From: Flagellimonas sp. 389
GTDB taxonomy: Bacteria > Bacteroidota > Bacteroidia > Flavobacteriales > Flavobacteriaceae
NCBI RefSeq assembly: GCF_018449435.1
Contig: NZ_JAHCMU010000006.1
Span: 1 to 64,000, forward strand
Length of the DNA stretch: 64,000 nucleotides
Direction: 5' to 3'
The position numbers and the translations under genes are program-made. Shown here piece by piece: positions 51,031 to 60,063 of this stretch; position 1 is the stretch's first letter; the number at the start of each line of letters is the position of its first letter. Under the pieces are notes generated by a model. It saw only the letters and a list, made by a program, of their open reading frames with translations. It was not told where the DNA came from and searched no databases.

Positions 51031-51204
51031 TTATTCGTTGCGATCTGCTCTTTTAGCTTCACGTCTTTCTTTGTACATCTCCATTAAGTTCCCAAACAAC
51101 CAGTAAGGGACCACAAAAGTTAACAAGAAAATCATTAACCAGAAACCTATGGTCAAAATGGTTAAAAAAGCTAAGAAACCTAAATATTGGTCAAATTCGA
51201 ACAT
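51031..51204 (-). CDS. 57-aa single-span membrane protein
   Basis: ATG 51204 opens a 57-codon ORF: acidic start MFEFDQ, a long hydrophobic stretch (about 8-37) and a basic, charged tail (MEMYKERREAKRADRNE). A full consensus promoter (TTTG, about 21 bp, TATCTTTG) lies 20 bp upstream on the same strand, which strongly supports a real gene. The hydrophobic part is long enough for one long or two short helices. Function is unknown. It is convergent with the receptor gene. Confidence 0.72.
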   Translation of the reverse strand: MFEFDQYLGFLAFLTILTIGFWLMIFLLTFVVPYWLFGNLMEMYKERREAKRADRNE

Positions 51205-51224
51205 GATTTACTCCTTTTGTTGTA

Positions 51225-51257
51225 CAAAGATACTTTGAAATCCTTTAAAAAAACAAA
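51225..51257 (-). promoter_or_regulatory. Consensus Bacteroidota promoter for the 57-aa ORF
   Basis: On the minus strand TTTG (complement of 51254-51257) and TATCTTTG (51232 to 51225) are spaced 21 bp from the TTG-side base, within the accepted range. The ATG is 20 bp downstream. Confidence 0.7.
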
Positions 51258-51315
51258 TCTCAAATTAAAAAATATACAATTGTAGAGATGTCATATAATT
51301 TTAATGAACAACACC

Positions 51316-51323
51316 TAACTTTG
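51316..51323 (+). promoter_or_regulatory. -7 promoter element of fumC
   Basis: TAACTTTG matches TAnnTTTG, 20 bp before the fumC ATG at 51344. No -33 TTG at normal spacing. Confidence 0.6.
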
Positions 51324-51343
51324 CATATCTAAAAATTTGAGAA

Positions 51344-52741
51344 ATGAGCTTTAGAATCGAAAAAGATACGATGGGCGAGGTAAAAGTGCCTTCGGACAAA
51401 TACTGGGGGGCACAGACCGAACGCTCTAGAAATAATTTTAAAATTGGTACGCCAGCCTCTATGCCGTTAGATGTAGTTTATGGTTTTGCCTATCTTAAAA
51501 AAGCTGCTGCTTACACCAATCATGAGCTTGGAGTTTTATCAATAGAAAAACGGGATTTAATTGCACAAGTTTGCGATGAAATCTTAGCAGGACAGCACGA
51601 TGAGCAGTTTCCATTGGTAATCTGGCAAACCGGTTCCGGGACCCAGAGCAATATGAACGTGAACGAGGTCATTGCCAACAGGGCCCACGAAATTGCAGGA
51701 AAAAAGATAGGAGAAGGCGAAAAAACCATCCAACCCAATGATGATGTCAACAAAAGCCAATCTTCCAATGATACCTTTCCAACGGGAATGCATATTGCCG
51801 CCTACAAAAAAATTATAGATGTAACCATACCCGGAGTTCAGCAGTTAAGGGATACTTTGGAGAAAAAATCCAAAGAGTTCCAAGATGTTGTTAAGATAGG
51901 CCGTACACACTTAATGGATGCCACTCCCCTAACCTTAGGTCAAGAATTCTCTGGTTATGTATCCCAATTGGACCATGGTTTAAAAGCCTTGAGGAATACC
52001 ATGGAACACCTTAGTGAACTGGCATTGGGCGGTACTGCTGTTGGTACTGGTCTAAATACACCAAAAGGTTATGATGTTTTGGTCGCTAAATACATTTCTC
52101 AATTTTCGAACCTTCCTTTTAAAACAGCCGGCAATAAATTTGAGGCACTTGCGGCACATGATGCAATCGTGGAAAGTCACGGAGCTCTAAAGCTATTGGC
52201 AGTTTCTTTAAACAAAATAGCAAATGATATTAGAATGATGGCATCTGGACCCCGTTCTGGTATTGGTGAAATCATAATTCCCGCGAACGAACCCGGTAGT
52301 TCCATTATGCCCGGAAAAGTAAATCCTACGCAATGTGAAGCTTTGACCATGGTATGTGCCCAAGTAATGGGTAATGATGTAGCTATAAGCGTAGGGGGAA
52401 CACAAGGACATTATGAACTCAATGTTTTTAAACCAATGATGGCAGCAAATATCCTACAATCAGCACAACTATTGGGTGATGCCTGTGTTAGTTTTGATGT
52501 AAACTGTGCGGTTGGGATTGAACCAAACCACGAAGTCATCAAAACATTATTGAACAACTCGCTAATGTTGGTTACGGCATTAAATACCAAAATTGGCTAT
52601 TATAAAGCCGCTGAAATTGCCAATACTGCCCATAAAAATGGCACAACACTAAAAGAGGAAGCTATAAACCTTGGTTATGTTACTGCTGAAGAATATGATG
52701 AATGGGTAAAGCCAGAAGATATGGTTGGTAGTTTGAAGTAA
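51344..52741 (+). CDS. fumC: Class II fumarate hydratase
   Basis: 465-aa homotetrameric enzyme of the TCA cycle converting fumarate to malate, cofactor-free. The superfamily signature [16 protein letters not shown] holds the catalytic-loop Ser; [24 protein letters not shown] and [10 protein letters not shown] are the other active-site blocks. The length matches FumC (467 in E. coli). The N-terminus [13 protein letters not shown] is typical. Single gene with its own promoter element and a strong terminator. Confidence 0.96.
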   Translation: MSFRIEKDTMGEVKVPSDKYWGAQTERSRNNFKIGTPASMPLDVVYGFAYLKKAAAYTNHELGVLSIEKRDLIAQVCDEILAGQHDEQFPLVIWQTGSGTQSNMNVNEVIANRAHEIAGKKIGEGEKTIQPNDDVNKSQSSNDTFPTGMHIAAYKKIIDVTIPGVQQLRDTLEKKSKEFQDVVKIGRTHLMDATPLTLGQEFSGYVSQLDHGLKALRNTMEHLSELALGGTAVGTGLNTPKGYDVLVAKYISQFSNLPFKTAGNKFEALAAHDAIVESHGALKLLAVSLNKIANDIRMMASGPRSGIGEIIIPANEPGSSIMPGKVNPTQCEALTMVCAQVMGNDVAISVGGTQGHYELNVFKPMMAANILQSAQLLGDACVSFDVNCAVGIEPNHEVIKTLLNNSLMLVTALNTKIGYYKAAEIANTAHKNGTTLKEEAINLGYVTAEEYDEWVKPEDMVGSLK

Positions 52742-52765
52742 TCACCTTCAATATTTTATAAAGCA

Positions 52766-52798
52766 AAAACCCGATTCTTCGCAGAATCGGGTTTTTTA
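52766..52798. terminator. Rho-independent terminator, fumC
   Basis: AAAACCCGATTCT (52766-52778) and AGAATCGGGTTTT (52783-52795) form a perfect 13-bp stem with loop TCGC. A/T runs on both sides suit the convergent gene ending at 52820 as well. Confidence 0.93.
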
Positions 52799-52819
52799 AT
52801 TGAATGTGGATAGTGTATA

Positions 52820-53707
52820 TTATTTTAGGGTGAACTTAGAGGTACCCAATAGTTTAAGACCATTGTCATAAACATTCACCATATAATTTCCTTTTTGGAA
52901 ATCTGAAGCAGGCTTATTAATGTAGTCACAAACATCCAAGGTACTGTTCTCATAGTAAAAGTTAGTTCCTTTGCTATAGGTAATAGAAGCTCCTTCTTCA
53001 CTAGACTTTGTAAAGCTGTCTCCCAATACGTTTCCTTGAGGGTCAAGAACTTCAATAAAGAATTCTCTATCTCCAGCTTCTGCAATTACGTTGTCCGCAA
53101 TTGTGAAACATACTTTGAACTTGTCAGTAGCTTTAGCTCTAGACGTAGAAACCAATTTTCCACTGCTTCTTTCTTTCACGGCATCAACAGTAAAAGTAGA
53201 AAGACTTAGAGCAGAACCTCTTTCAACAGCATCGGCAAGTTGCGTATTCTGAACAACTAAAGAATCGTTGAATACAGTTTGCTTTTCCAATTCAGTGAAT
53301 GTACTATCTCTTTGCATGGCCAATAGCGTATTGGAAGACGTCAAAGAGTCAACTTGCTTTAACAATGCTTCTCTTTCTTTCTTAAGTACACTAACTTGTC
53401 TTCTATATCTTGAAAGGGAAGCGATATCAGCCTTCATTCCTTGAACAGAATCAATGTACTTTGCAATATTGTCTCTTGCGGCAACAAGTTCTTCATTTGT
53501 AGCGTTGCTTTCCAAAATAGCTTTATCGTATTCTGACTTCAAGCTATTCAAATCTTCAACCACCAATTCCTTTTCTTGGGTAAGAGCGTTAGCGGTCTTT
53601 TTCTTATCCTGGTAAAGGCTTACCGTGTAAATAATAGTTCCCAAAAGAACTACACCAAGTAAACCAGCTATTACCTTTAATCCGTTGTTACTTTTTGTTT
53701 CAGTCAT
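52820..53707 (-). CDS. Membrane-anchored coiled-coil protein
   Basis: 295-aa protein. A short cytoplasmic start (MTETKSNNG) precedes one membrane helix (about 10-30). A long coiled coil spans about 35-165 (ALTQEKELVVEDLNSLKSEY; LKKEREALLKQVDSL), followed by a globular beta domain (about 175-295: FKVCFTIADN, EFFIEVLDPQGNVLGD, YMVNVYDNGLKLLGTSKFTL). It would expose the coiled coil and C-terminal domain to the periplasm. No known family; it appears to be a conserved flavobacterial envelope protein. Single gene. Confidence 0.75.
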   Translation of the reverse strand: MTETKSNNGLKVIAGLLGVVLLGTIIYTVSLYQDKKKTANALTQEKELVVEDLNSLKSEYDKAILESNATNEELVAARDNIAKYIDSVQGMKADIASLSRYRRQVSVLKKEREALLKQVDSLTSSNTLLAMQRDSTFTELEKQTVFNDSLVVQNTQLADAVERGSALSLSTFTVDAVKERSSGKLVSTSRAKATDKFKVCFTIADNVIAEAGDREFFIEVLDPQGNVLGDSFTKSSEEGASITYSKGTNFYYENSTLDVCDYINKPASDFQKGNYMVNVYDNGLKLLGTSKFTLK

Positions 53708-53872
53708 AACTTTGTAAATTAATTGATTTGTTAAAACTATTTAATCAATTGAGTTTGGTTTATATACGCTTTAGTTTTTAGTTTGGATTTTTTTAGATTA
53801 AATTCTACTGAAAAAATAGTTATTAAATCGTTAGAAGCCTTTATTTTACTGGGTTTAATTAAAATTCTAAAT

Positions 53873-54649
53873 ATGAAAAAAAATTATTTGCCCTTGATTT
53901 TGGTTCTAGTTTTATCCTCTATGTATAAGGAAATTAAGGGCCATGAAATTGTAGATACTACTGTGAAGTATGAATCGGACTCCCTGAAAATTACTCCAAT
54001 AGAACATGCAACCGCTGTATTGGAATGGAAAGATATTACCATCTACATTGACCCTGTGGGTGGTAAAGAAGCATTCGAGGGGCACTATCAACCAGATTTA
54101 ATTTTGATTACGGATATACATGGCGACCATTTTAGCTTAGAAACCCTACAACAGCTGAATACCCAAAAAGCAAAGATTATAGTACCCCAAGCCGTTGCAG
54201 ATAAAATGCCACAAGAATTCACTCCACAAATCGATGTTTTGGACAACGGAGCCAGTAAAGAACGGTATGGTATTACCATTGAAGCCATTCCCATGTATAA
54301 TCTAAGGGAAGAAGCATTAAAATTCCATACAAAAGGAAGGGGCAATGGATATGTATTGACCATGGATGCCCAAAAAATCTACTTTTCTGGGGATACGGAG
54401 GATATTCCTGAAATGCGGGCTCTAAAGAATATTGATAAGGCTTTTGTATGTATGAATTTGCCCTACACCATGACCGTTGAAAATGCAGCCAATGCCGTTT
54501 TAGAATTTAAACCCAAAGAAGTATACCCTTATCATTACCGAGGGCGACCCAACGTGAGCGATGTAAAGAAATTTAAAATGTTGATAAATCAAGAAAATCA
54601 ACATATAAAAGTAATTCAATTGGACTGGTACCCCAAAGATGATTTTTAG
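53873..54649 (+). CDS. Exported MBL-fold hydrolase (UlaG-like)
   Basis: About 258-aa protein. The signal peptide is MKKNYLPLILVLVLSSMYK-like (1-24). The fold has the metallo-beta-lactamase elements in the UlaG-type order: HATAVLEW near 47, DITIYIDPVGG, TDIHGDHFS (metal ligands), YFSGDTEDIPE and YPYHYRG near the C-terminus. Asp and His residues for two metals are present. The substrate is unknown. ATG 53873 was chosen because the frame upstream (from 53783) codes for a stretch unlike a signal peptide. Confidence 0.82.
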   Translation: MKKNYLPLILVLVLSSMYKEIKGHEIVDTTVKYESDSLKITPIEHATAVLEWKDITIYIDPVGGKEAFEGHYQPDLILITDIHGDHFSLETLQQLNTQKAKIIVPQAVADKMPQEFTPQIDVLDNGASKERYGITIEAIPMYNLREEALKFHTKGRGNGYVLTMDAQKIYFSGDTEDIPEMRALKNIDKAFVCMNLPYTMTVENAANAVLEFKPKEVYPYHYRGRPNVSDVKKFKMLINQENQHIKVIQLDWYPKDDF

Positions 54650-54715
54650 ACAAATGTAATATTGAGCGTTTAAGATCGTTTAAGTAAAAGACTCAAACCA
54701 AATTAATACTTAACC

Positions 54716-55396
54716 ATGGTTCCCAAATCCTATGTTTTGTTTGTATTGGTGTGCTTCCTTGCCATTAATACTTCCCTATCCAATCAATGCGATAATTTTT
54801 ATGCTAAAGTTACTTATGGTCTCAACCATACAAAAAGTGCTTTGGAAGCGACCAATTTTGAACATCAAACCTATTATGCCGATAGGGCCTTAATTGCGCT
54901 TGAAAAGTCTAAGGCCTTTATGGAAGAATGCAGTTGTGCAAAGTCAAAAGATAAAATGCTTGATGCCATGGAAGCTTTGAACAAGGCAAAGAACCCAGTA
55001 GATTGGGATGCCGGAAGGTATTTCTCAAAAAAATCCAAGGGCTTGATCACTGAACTGATCACTATTTTAGATGAATGTACTTTGGGAATGCCCCAAACAG
55101 TTGTAGTGGAAGATAATGCTGAAAGTACCATTGAAAATGAGGCCTACGCCAATACCCAAGAGAATGAACAAGTATCCATGGAGAAAGAAATGGTGAAGAT
55201 ATTTGAAAAACACTCTACCGACAGATTAGAAACTGCTAAAAAAGCCATCGATCAACTGGTTACGCTTTCTAAATCCTTTGTTTATGATCCCACGGAAGCA
55301 AAAAGTGAACCAAATAGTCTTGAAGCCCATCAAAAAGCATACATGACCGAAGCCAAGAAATTGCTTGAAGAAGGTTTAAGGGCCTTGGAAAAATAG
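54716..55396 (+). CDS. Exported helical hypothetical protein
   Basis: 226-aa protein with a signal peptide (1-22, ending NTSLS). The mature chain is helix-rich: HTKSALEATNFEHQTYYADR, ALEKSKAFMEECSCAKSKDK, and a second helical half (LETAKKAIDQLVTLSKSF, LLEEGLRALEK). It has Cys pairs (ECSC, DEC) consistent with disulfides. The arrangement of about two similar helical hairpins suggests an internal repeat. No family is recognised. It follows the MBL hydrolase by 66 bp. Confidence 0.7.
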   Translation: MVPKSYVLFVLVCFLAINTSLSNQCDNFYAKVTYGLNHTKSALEATNFEHQTYYADRALIALEKSKAFMEECSCAKSKDKMLDAMEALNKAKNPVDWDAGRYFSKKSKGLITELITILDECTLGMPQTVVVEDNAESTIENEAYANTQENEQVSMEKEMVKIFEKHSTDRLETAKKAIDQLVTLSKSFVYDPTEAKSEPNSLEAHQKAYMTEAKKLLEEGLRALEK

Positions 55397-55410
55397 CATT
55401 TAAAAATTGA

Positions 55411-57102
55411 CTAACGAATCAGTTTTTTGTATTTGATACGTTTGGGCATGATATCCGTTCCAAGGCGTTTCTTCTTGTTTTCTTCATAGTCTGAGAAGGA
55501 ACCTTCAAAGAAGTATACTTGTGAATCACCCTCGAAAGCTAAAATGTGCGTACATATTCTATCTAAAAACCACCTGTCATGAGATATAATAACCGCACAA
55601 CCCGCAAAGTTTTCCAGTCCTTCCTCTAGTGCCCTTAACGTATTTACATCGAGGTCGTTAGTAGGTTCATCAAGCAACAGAACATTTCCTTCTTCTTTGA
55701 GGGTCATGGCCAAGTGAAGTCGGTTACGTTCACCACCCGACAACATGTTCACCTTTTTATTTTGCTCGCTACCCGAAAAATTAAATCGGCTTAGGTAAGC
55801 TCTGGAATTCACCTGCTTACCTCCCATCGTCACCAACTCTTGACCATCACTAAAATTTTCCCAAATGGTTTTATTTGGATCTATGTTGGAATGGCTTTGA
55901 TCTACATAGGCCAGTTTTGCGGTATCGCCAACAACAAATTCCCCCTTATCGGGAGTTTCTTCGCCCATTATCATTCTAAAGATTGTGGTCTTACCAGCAC
56001 CGTTAGGGCCAATAATGCCAACAATACCAGCTTGTGGAAGGTTAAAGCTCAATTCCTCATACAACAACTTATCACCATAAGCTTTACTTACCCCTTTTGA
56101 TTCAATAACGTTGGTTCCCAAACGTGGACCATTTGGAATGTAGATTTCCAGTTTTTCTTCTAGTTGTTTTTGGTCCTGACTTAATAACTTATCGTAATTT
56201 TTTAAACGTGCCTTTTGTTTGGTCTGCCTACCTTTTGCGCCTTGTCGAACCCATTCTAACTCTCGCTCCAATGTTTTTTGGCGTTTTGAGGCTTGTTTAC
56301 TTTCTTGCGCAAGACGTTTGGATTTTTGATCTAACCAACTTGAGTAATTTCCTTTCCAAGGTATGCCCTCTCCCCTGTCCAATTCCAAAATCCATCCGGC
56401 CACGTTGTCCAAAAAGTAACGGTCGTGCGTAACTGCAATGACCGTTCCCTTATATTGTGCCAAATGGTGCTCCAACCAATGTACAGATTCAGCATCCAAG
56501 TGGTTTGTTGGCTCATCCAATAGCAGTACATCTGGCTCTTGCAATAACAATCTGCATAATGCAACCCTTCGTTTTTCACCGCCCGATAGCACACCTATTT
56601 TCTTATCAGAATCAGGAGTACGAAGCGCATCCATGGCAATTTCAAGTTTTGTATCCAGTTCCCAAGCATTGGAAGCATCTATTTTATCTTGCAATGCTGC
56701 TTGCTTATCCATCAACTTTTGCATTTTGTCCGCATCCTCATATACTTCGGGCAAACCAAACATATCGTTGATTTTGTTATACTCATCTAATATGGCAACT
56801 GTTTCAGCCACGCCCTCTTTTACAATTTCAAGAACGGTTTTTTCAACATCCAACTGCGGTTCTTGCTCAAGATAGCCTACAGAGTATCCGGGAGAGAAAA
56901 CTACATCTCCCTGATAATTCTTATCCAGACCAGAAATTATTTTGAGCAAGGTTGATTTACCAGAACCGTTTAGACCTAAAATCCCAATTTTGGCCCCATA
57001 GAAAAAGCTGAGATAAATATTTTTTAAAACAGGGGTGTTGGCCGTTTTAAAAGTCTTGGTGACCCCGGACATTGAAAAGATGACTTTCTTATCGTCTGAC
57101 AT
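55411..57102 (-). CDS. ettA: Energy-dependent translational throttle protein EttA (ABC-F)
   Basis: 563-aa ABC-F ATPase that binds the ribosomal E site and slows elongation when ATP is low. Two ABC cassettes: Walker A GLNGSGKST with signature LSGGEKRR, and Walker A GPNGAGKTT with signature LSGGERNR; Walker B segments are VLLLDEPTNHLD and VLLLDEPTNDLD. The linker between them (about 240-320) is basic and helical with the P-site-contacting tip. The arm insertion after the first Walker A (about 95-135) is present. No membrane domains. Length close to E. coli EttA (555). Confidence 0.95.
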   Translation of the reverse strand: MSDDKKVIFSMSGVTKTFKTANTPVLKNIYLSFFYGAKIGILGLNGSGKSTLLKIISGLDKNYQGDVVFSPGYSVGYLEQEPQLDVEKTVLEIVKEGVAETVAILDEYNKINDMFGLPEVYEDADKMQKLMDKQAALQDKIDASNAWELDTKLEIAMDALRTPDSDKKIGVLSGGEKRRVALCRLLLQEPDVLLLDEPTNHLDAESVHWLEHHLAQYKGTVIAVTHDRYFLDNVAGWILELDRGEGIPWKGNYSSWLDQKSKRLAQESKQASKRQKTLERELEWVRQGAKGRQTKQKARLKNYDKLLSQDQKQLEEKLEIYIPNGPRLGTNVIESKGVSKAYGDKLLYEELSFNLPQAGIVGIIGPNGAGKTTIFRMIMGEETPDKGEFVVGDTAKLAYVDQSHSNIDPNKTIWENFSDGQELVTMGGKQVNSRAYLSRFNFSGSEQNKKVNMLSGGERNRLHLAMTLKEEGNVLLLDEPTNDLDVNTLRALEEGLENFAGCAVIISHDRWFLDRICTHILAFEGDSQVYFFEGSFSDYEENKKKRLGTDIMPKRIKYKKLIR

Positions 57103-57134
57103 TCAGATATTTTTATATTAAAATTTGTGGAAAA

Positions 57135-57317
57135 CTATACTCTGCCCTTGAGTGCGTTAAAAACCCAAGCTATCGCAAAAAAACCAATACCGACCGCTGC
57201 AAATCCCCATCCGGCAATATCATCATATTTAAAAGCACCTAACGCTATCATTCCCATTCCAACAAAAATCATGATCCATGTTGCCCACGCCAGCACAGTA
57301 TTCTTATTCATTACCAT
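57135..57317 (-). CDS. CAL67264-type small membrane protein
   Basis: 60-aa protein with two membrane helices (about 8-27 and 33-55), joined by a short FKYDDIAGWG loop, and a basic end NALKGRV. This matches the CAL67264 family of small flavobacterial membrane proteins as I recall it. Function is unknown. ATG 57317 and, two codons later, ATG 57311 are both possible. It stands 32 bp upstream of ettA, same direction, and could be cotranscribed with it. Confidence 0.8.
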   Translation of the reverse strand: MVMNKNTVLAWATWIMIFVGMGMIALGAFKYDDIAGWGFAAVGIGFFAIAWVFNALKGRV

Positions 57318-57383
57318 ATAGTTAATTAGTATAAAATCAAATATCGTAAAAAATTGATATAATCATTAGGACAAAGCAAGAGT

Positions 57384-58367
57384 TTATGCTTCAAAAGGAA
57401 ATTTTATCGCTGCTTTTTCTCGAACTCGATCTAATAATTCCAATAAATCCAGGCTATTTTGATGCGACCAAAGACTACTTTCCAACTTTTTAGCAGCAAG
57501 ACAGCGATGTACTTCTTTTATCTCATGTACAAAACCATTTCCTGCCATAGGAAGTTCAAAATTCTTTTTCTCACCATCTTTTAGCAAAGAAATGCTATTG
57601 GCTTCGTGCCATCTTGGTTGAATAAGCAGTTCTCCTGTATTACCAGAAATTTCAGCTTCCATTTTAGACCGACTTGTCAGTCCGGAATATAAAACAGCTT
57701 GTGCATCTGCATATTGAAAGATCATGGATGTTTGAAGCTCTGTCCCATTCGGATGGAAATTGGAAGAAGCAAGCACTTCATTGGGCATTCCCAAGATAAG
57801 GTATGCTAAAAAAATAGGGTAGATACCAATATCCAATAGTGACCCAGAAGCTAAATTTGGGTTTAGAAGCCTAGAATCTTCCCCCCTATCCAAGCCATAA
57901 AAAGCAAAATCTGCGTGTACATATGATATTTTACCTATTTCACCCATGTCAATGAGCTCCTTTACTTTTTGAATGGATGGGTTAAACCTTGACCATAAAC
58001 CCTCCATTAAAAATACTTTACTTGTTCTGGCGACTTTTATAAGTTCCTCAACTTCAGATCTGGATACGCCAAGTGGTTTTTCGCAAAGGACATGTTTGCC
58101 AGACTCCATGGCCTTTATAGCCAAATCTTTATGAAAGTTGTGTGGCGTAGCAATGTAAACAACATCTGAGGTTTGCGCTGTAAATAATTCTTCATAGCTG
58201 CCATAAGCATTTTCAATTCCAAACTCATTGGCAAACTTTTGTGCTTTTTCCAAGCTTCTGGAAGCTACTGCCCCAATTTCTACATCTTCAAAAAGTTGAA
58301 GATCTTTAGTAAATTTTTTAGCAATATTTCCAGGGCCTATGATACCCCATCTAATTTTAGTTTTCAT
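57384..58367 (-). CDS. Gfo/Idh/MocA-family oxidoreductase
   Basis: 327-aa NAD(P)-dependent dehydrogenase. N-terminal Rossmann fold with GIIGPGNIAKKF (9-20) and the catalytic-site motif HVLCEKPLG (about 92-100, Lys of the EKP signature). The C-terminal alpha/beta domain has LLDIGIYPIFLAYLILG, with the family's HxxD position replaced by an I-x-x-x pattern (DIGIYP), common in the trans-1,2-dihydrobenzenediol/xylose dehydrogenase-like branch. It acts on sugars or sugar-like alcohols; the substrate is unknown. Single gene. Confidence 0.87.
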   Translation of the reverse strand: MKTKIRWGIIGPGNIAKKFTKDLQLFEDVEIGAVASRSLEKAQKFANEFGIENAYGSYEELFTAQTSDVVYIATPHNFHKDLAIKAMESGKHVLCEKPLGVSRSEVEELIKVARTSKVFLMEGLWSRFNPSIQKVKELIDMGEIGKISYVHADFAFYGLDRGEDSRLLNPNLASGSLLDIGIYPIFLAYLILGMPNEVLASSNFHPNGTELQTSMIFQYADAQAVLYSGLTSRSKMEAEISGNTGELLIQPRWHEANSISLLKDGEKKNFELPMAGNGFVHEIKEVHRCLAAKKLESSLWSHQNSLDLLELLDRVREKAAIKFPFEA

Positions 58368-58374
58368 ATGAAAT

Positions 58375-58382
58375 CAAAAGTA
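58375..58382 (-). promoter_or_regulatory. -7 promoter element of the oxidoreductase gene
   Basis: On the minus strand TACTTTTG matches TAnnTTTG, 7 bp before the ATG at 58367, implying an almost leaderless message. Confidence 0.4.
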
Positions 58383-58434
58383 ATGATTATAACTCCTTAT
58401 CTTTAACCATCAAGACAAAACTGGTTTAATAGCT

Positions 58435-60063
58435 ATGGATATTAACTTCAATAAAAATGAAGACCACAACAAATTAAAGCTTTCAGAACTTCGGAAAAGA
58501 CTGACTGCAGTAAAGCTTGGAGGAGGTAAAAAGCGAATTGAGAAACATCATGCCAAAGGCAAAATGACAGCGCGTGAGCGTATTGAACATCTTTTGGATA
58601 CTGATACCGATTCTATTGAAATTGGAGCTTTTGCAGGTGATGGAATGTATGCGGAACATGGAGGTTGTCCATCCGCAGGGGTTGTTGTTAAAATTGGCTA
58701 TGTGCAGGGCAAACAATGTGTTGTCGTTGCTAATGATGCCACGGTAAAAGCTGGGGCTTGGTTTCCCATTACGGGAAAGAAAAACCTAAGAGCCCAAGAG
58801 ATTTCTATAGAAAACAAATTACCGATTATATATTTGGTCGATAGTGCCGGCGTTTACTTACCCATGCAAGATGAGATTTTCCCCGACAAAGAACATTTTG
58901 GTCGGATTTTTAGGAACAACGCCATTATGAGCAGTATGGGTATCACTCAAATATCCGCTGTCATGGGTAGTTGCGTAGCTGGCGGGGCTTATTTACCCAT
59001 TATGAGCGATGAAGCAATAATAGTCGATAAAACAGGGAGTATCTTTTTAGCCGGGAGCTATTTAGTGAAAGCTGCTATTGGTGAGAGCATCGATAATGAA
59101 AGCTTAGGGGGCGCTACCACTCACTCTGAGATTAGTGGAGTCACCGATTACAAAGCCAAGGATGACAAAGATGCACTGGATAAAATAAAGAATATCGTTT
59201 CTAAAATCGGTGATTTTGAAAAAGCTGGTTTCAATAGAATCGAAAGTAAAAATCCTGCTGAAAATGGTGATGATATTTATGGAATTCTTCCGGCTTCGAG
59301 AGGTGATCAATACGATATGTTGGAGATTATAAAACGCTTGGTCGATAACTCAGAATTTGATCAATACAAAGAAGGTTTTGGTAAGAGCATTTTAACAGGC
59401 TACGCCCGAATTGATGGATGGGCCGTTGGTATAGTTGCCAATCAGCGGAAAGTTGTGAAAACCAAAAAGGGTGAAATGCAATTTGGAGGAGTTATTTATT
59501 CCGACTCCGCCGATAAAGCCACCAGATTCATTGCAAATTGCAATCAAAAGAAAATACCATTGATCTTTTTACAGGATGTTACCGGTTTTATGGTCGGCAG
59601 TAAAAGTGAACACGGTGGTATTATAAAGGACGGTGCCAAAATGGTAAATGCCGTGAGTAACTCCGTAGTACCAAAATTCACGGTAGTCATTGGTAACAGC
59701 TATGGCGCAGGAAATTATGCCATGTGTGGAAAAGCCTATGACCCCAGGCTTATCGTAGCTTGGCCAAGTGCAGAGCTTGCGGTAATGAGCGGAAACTCTG
59801 CCGCTAAGGTATTAATGCAGATTGAAAAGGCTTCGTTGGAAAAAAATGGGGAAAAATTAGATGCCGAAAAAGAGAAAGCATTGTTCGATGAAATTAAACA
59901 ACGATATGACAATCAGATTTCGCCGTATTACGCAGCATCAAGACTATGGACCGATGCCATAATCGACCCATTGGATACCAGGAAATGGATATCGATGGGG
60001 ATTGAAGCTGCCAATCATGCACCTATTGAGAAACAATTCAATATGGGGGTTTTGCAAGTGTAG
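58435..60063 (+). CDS. Acyl-CoA carboxylase carboxyltransferase (beta) subunit, methylcrotonyl-CoA-carboxylase-like
   Basis: 542-aa carboxyltransferase subunit that moves the carboxyl group from biotin to an acyl-CoA. The family elements are KGKMTARERIEHLLD near 42-56; an oxyanion-loop pair GGAYLPIMSDEAI and GNSYGAGNYAMCG; and DVTGFMVGSKSEHGG. The stretch LPMQDEIFPDKEHFGRIF (about 142-159) is like the methylcrotonyl-CoA carboxylase beta subunit of leucine breakdown rather than propionyl-CoA carboxylase. The biotin-carrying alpha subunit is not in this window, so the substrate cannot be fixed. It ends head-on with the next gene, the two stop codons adjacent (TAG-CTA). Confidence 0.85.
   Translation: MDINFNKNEDHNKLKLSELRKRLTAVKLGGGKKRIEKHHAKGKMTARERIEHLLDTDTDSIEIGAFAGDGMYAEHGGCPSAGVVVKIGYVQGKQCVVVANDATVKAGAWFPITGKKNLRAQEISIENKLPIIYLVDSAGVYLPMQDEIFPDKEHFGRIFRNNAIMSSMGITQISAVMGSCVAGGAYLPIMSDEAIIVDKTGSIFLAGSYLVKAAIGESIDNESLGGATTHSEISGVTDYKAKDDKDALDKIKNIVSKIGDFEKAGFNRIESKNPAENGDDIYGILPASRGDQYDMLEIIKRLVDNSEFDQYKEGFGKSILTGYARIDGWAVGIVANQRKVVKTKKGEMQFGGVIYSDSADKATRFIANCNQKKIPLIFLQDVTGFMVGSKSEHGGIIKDGAKMVNAVSNSVVPKFTVVIGNSYGAGNYAMCGKAYDPRLIVAWPSAELAVMSGNSAAKVLMQIEKASLEKNGEKLDAEKEKALFDEIKQRYDNQISPYYAASRLWTDAIIDPLDTRKWISMGIEAANHAPIEKQFNMGVLQV

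Noticed and set aside
56438..56875. Plus-strand ORFs across ettA
   Set aside because: They are antisense to two complete ABC cassettes and show serine/cysteine-rich low-complexity translations.
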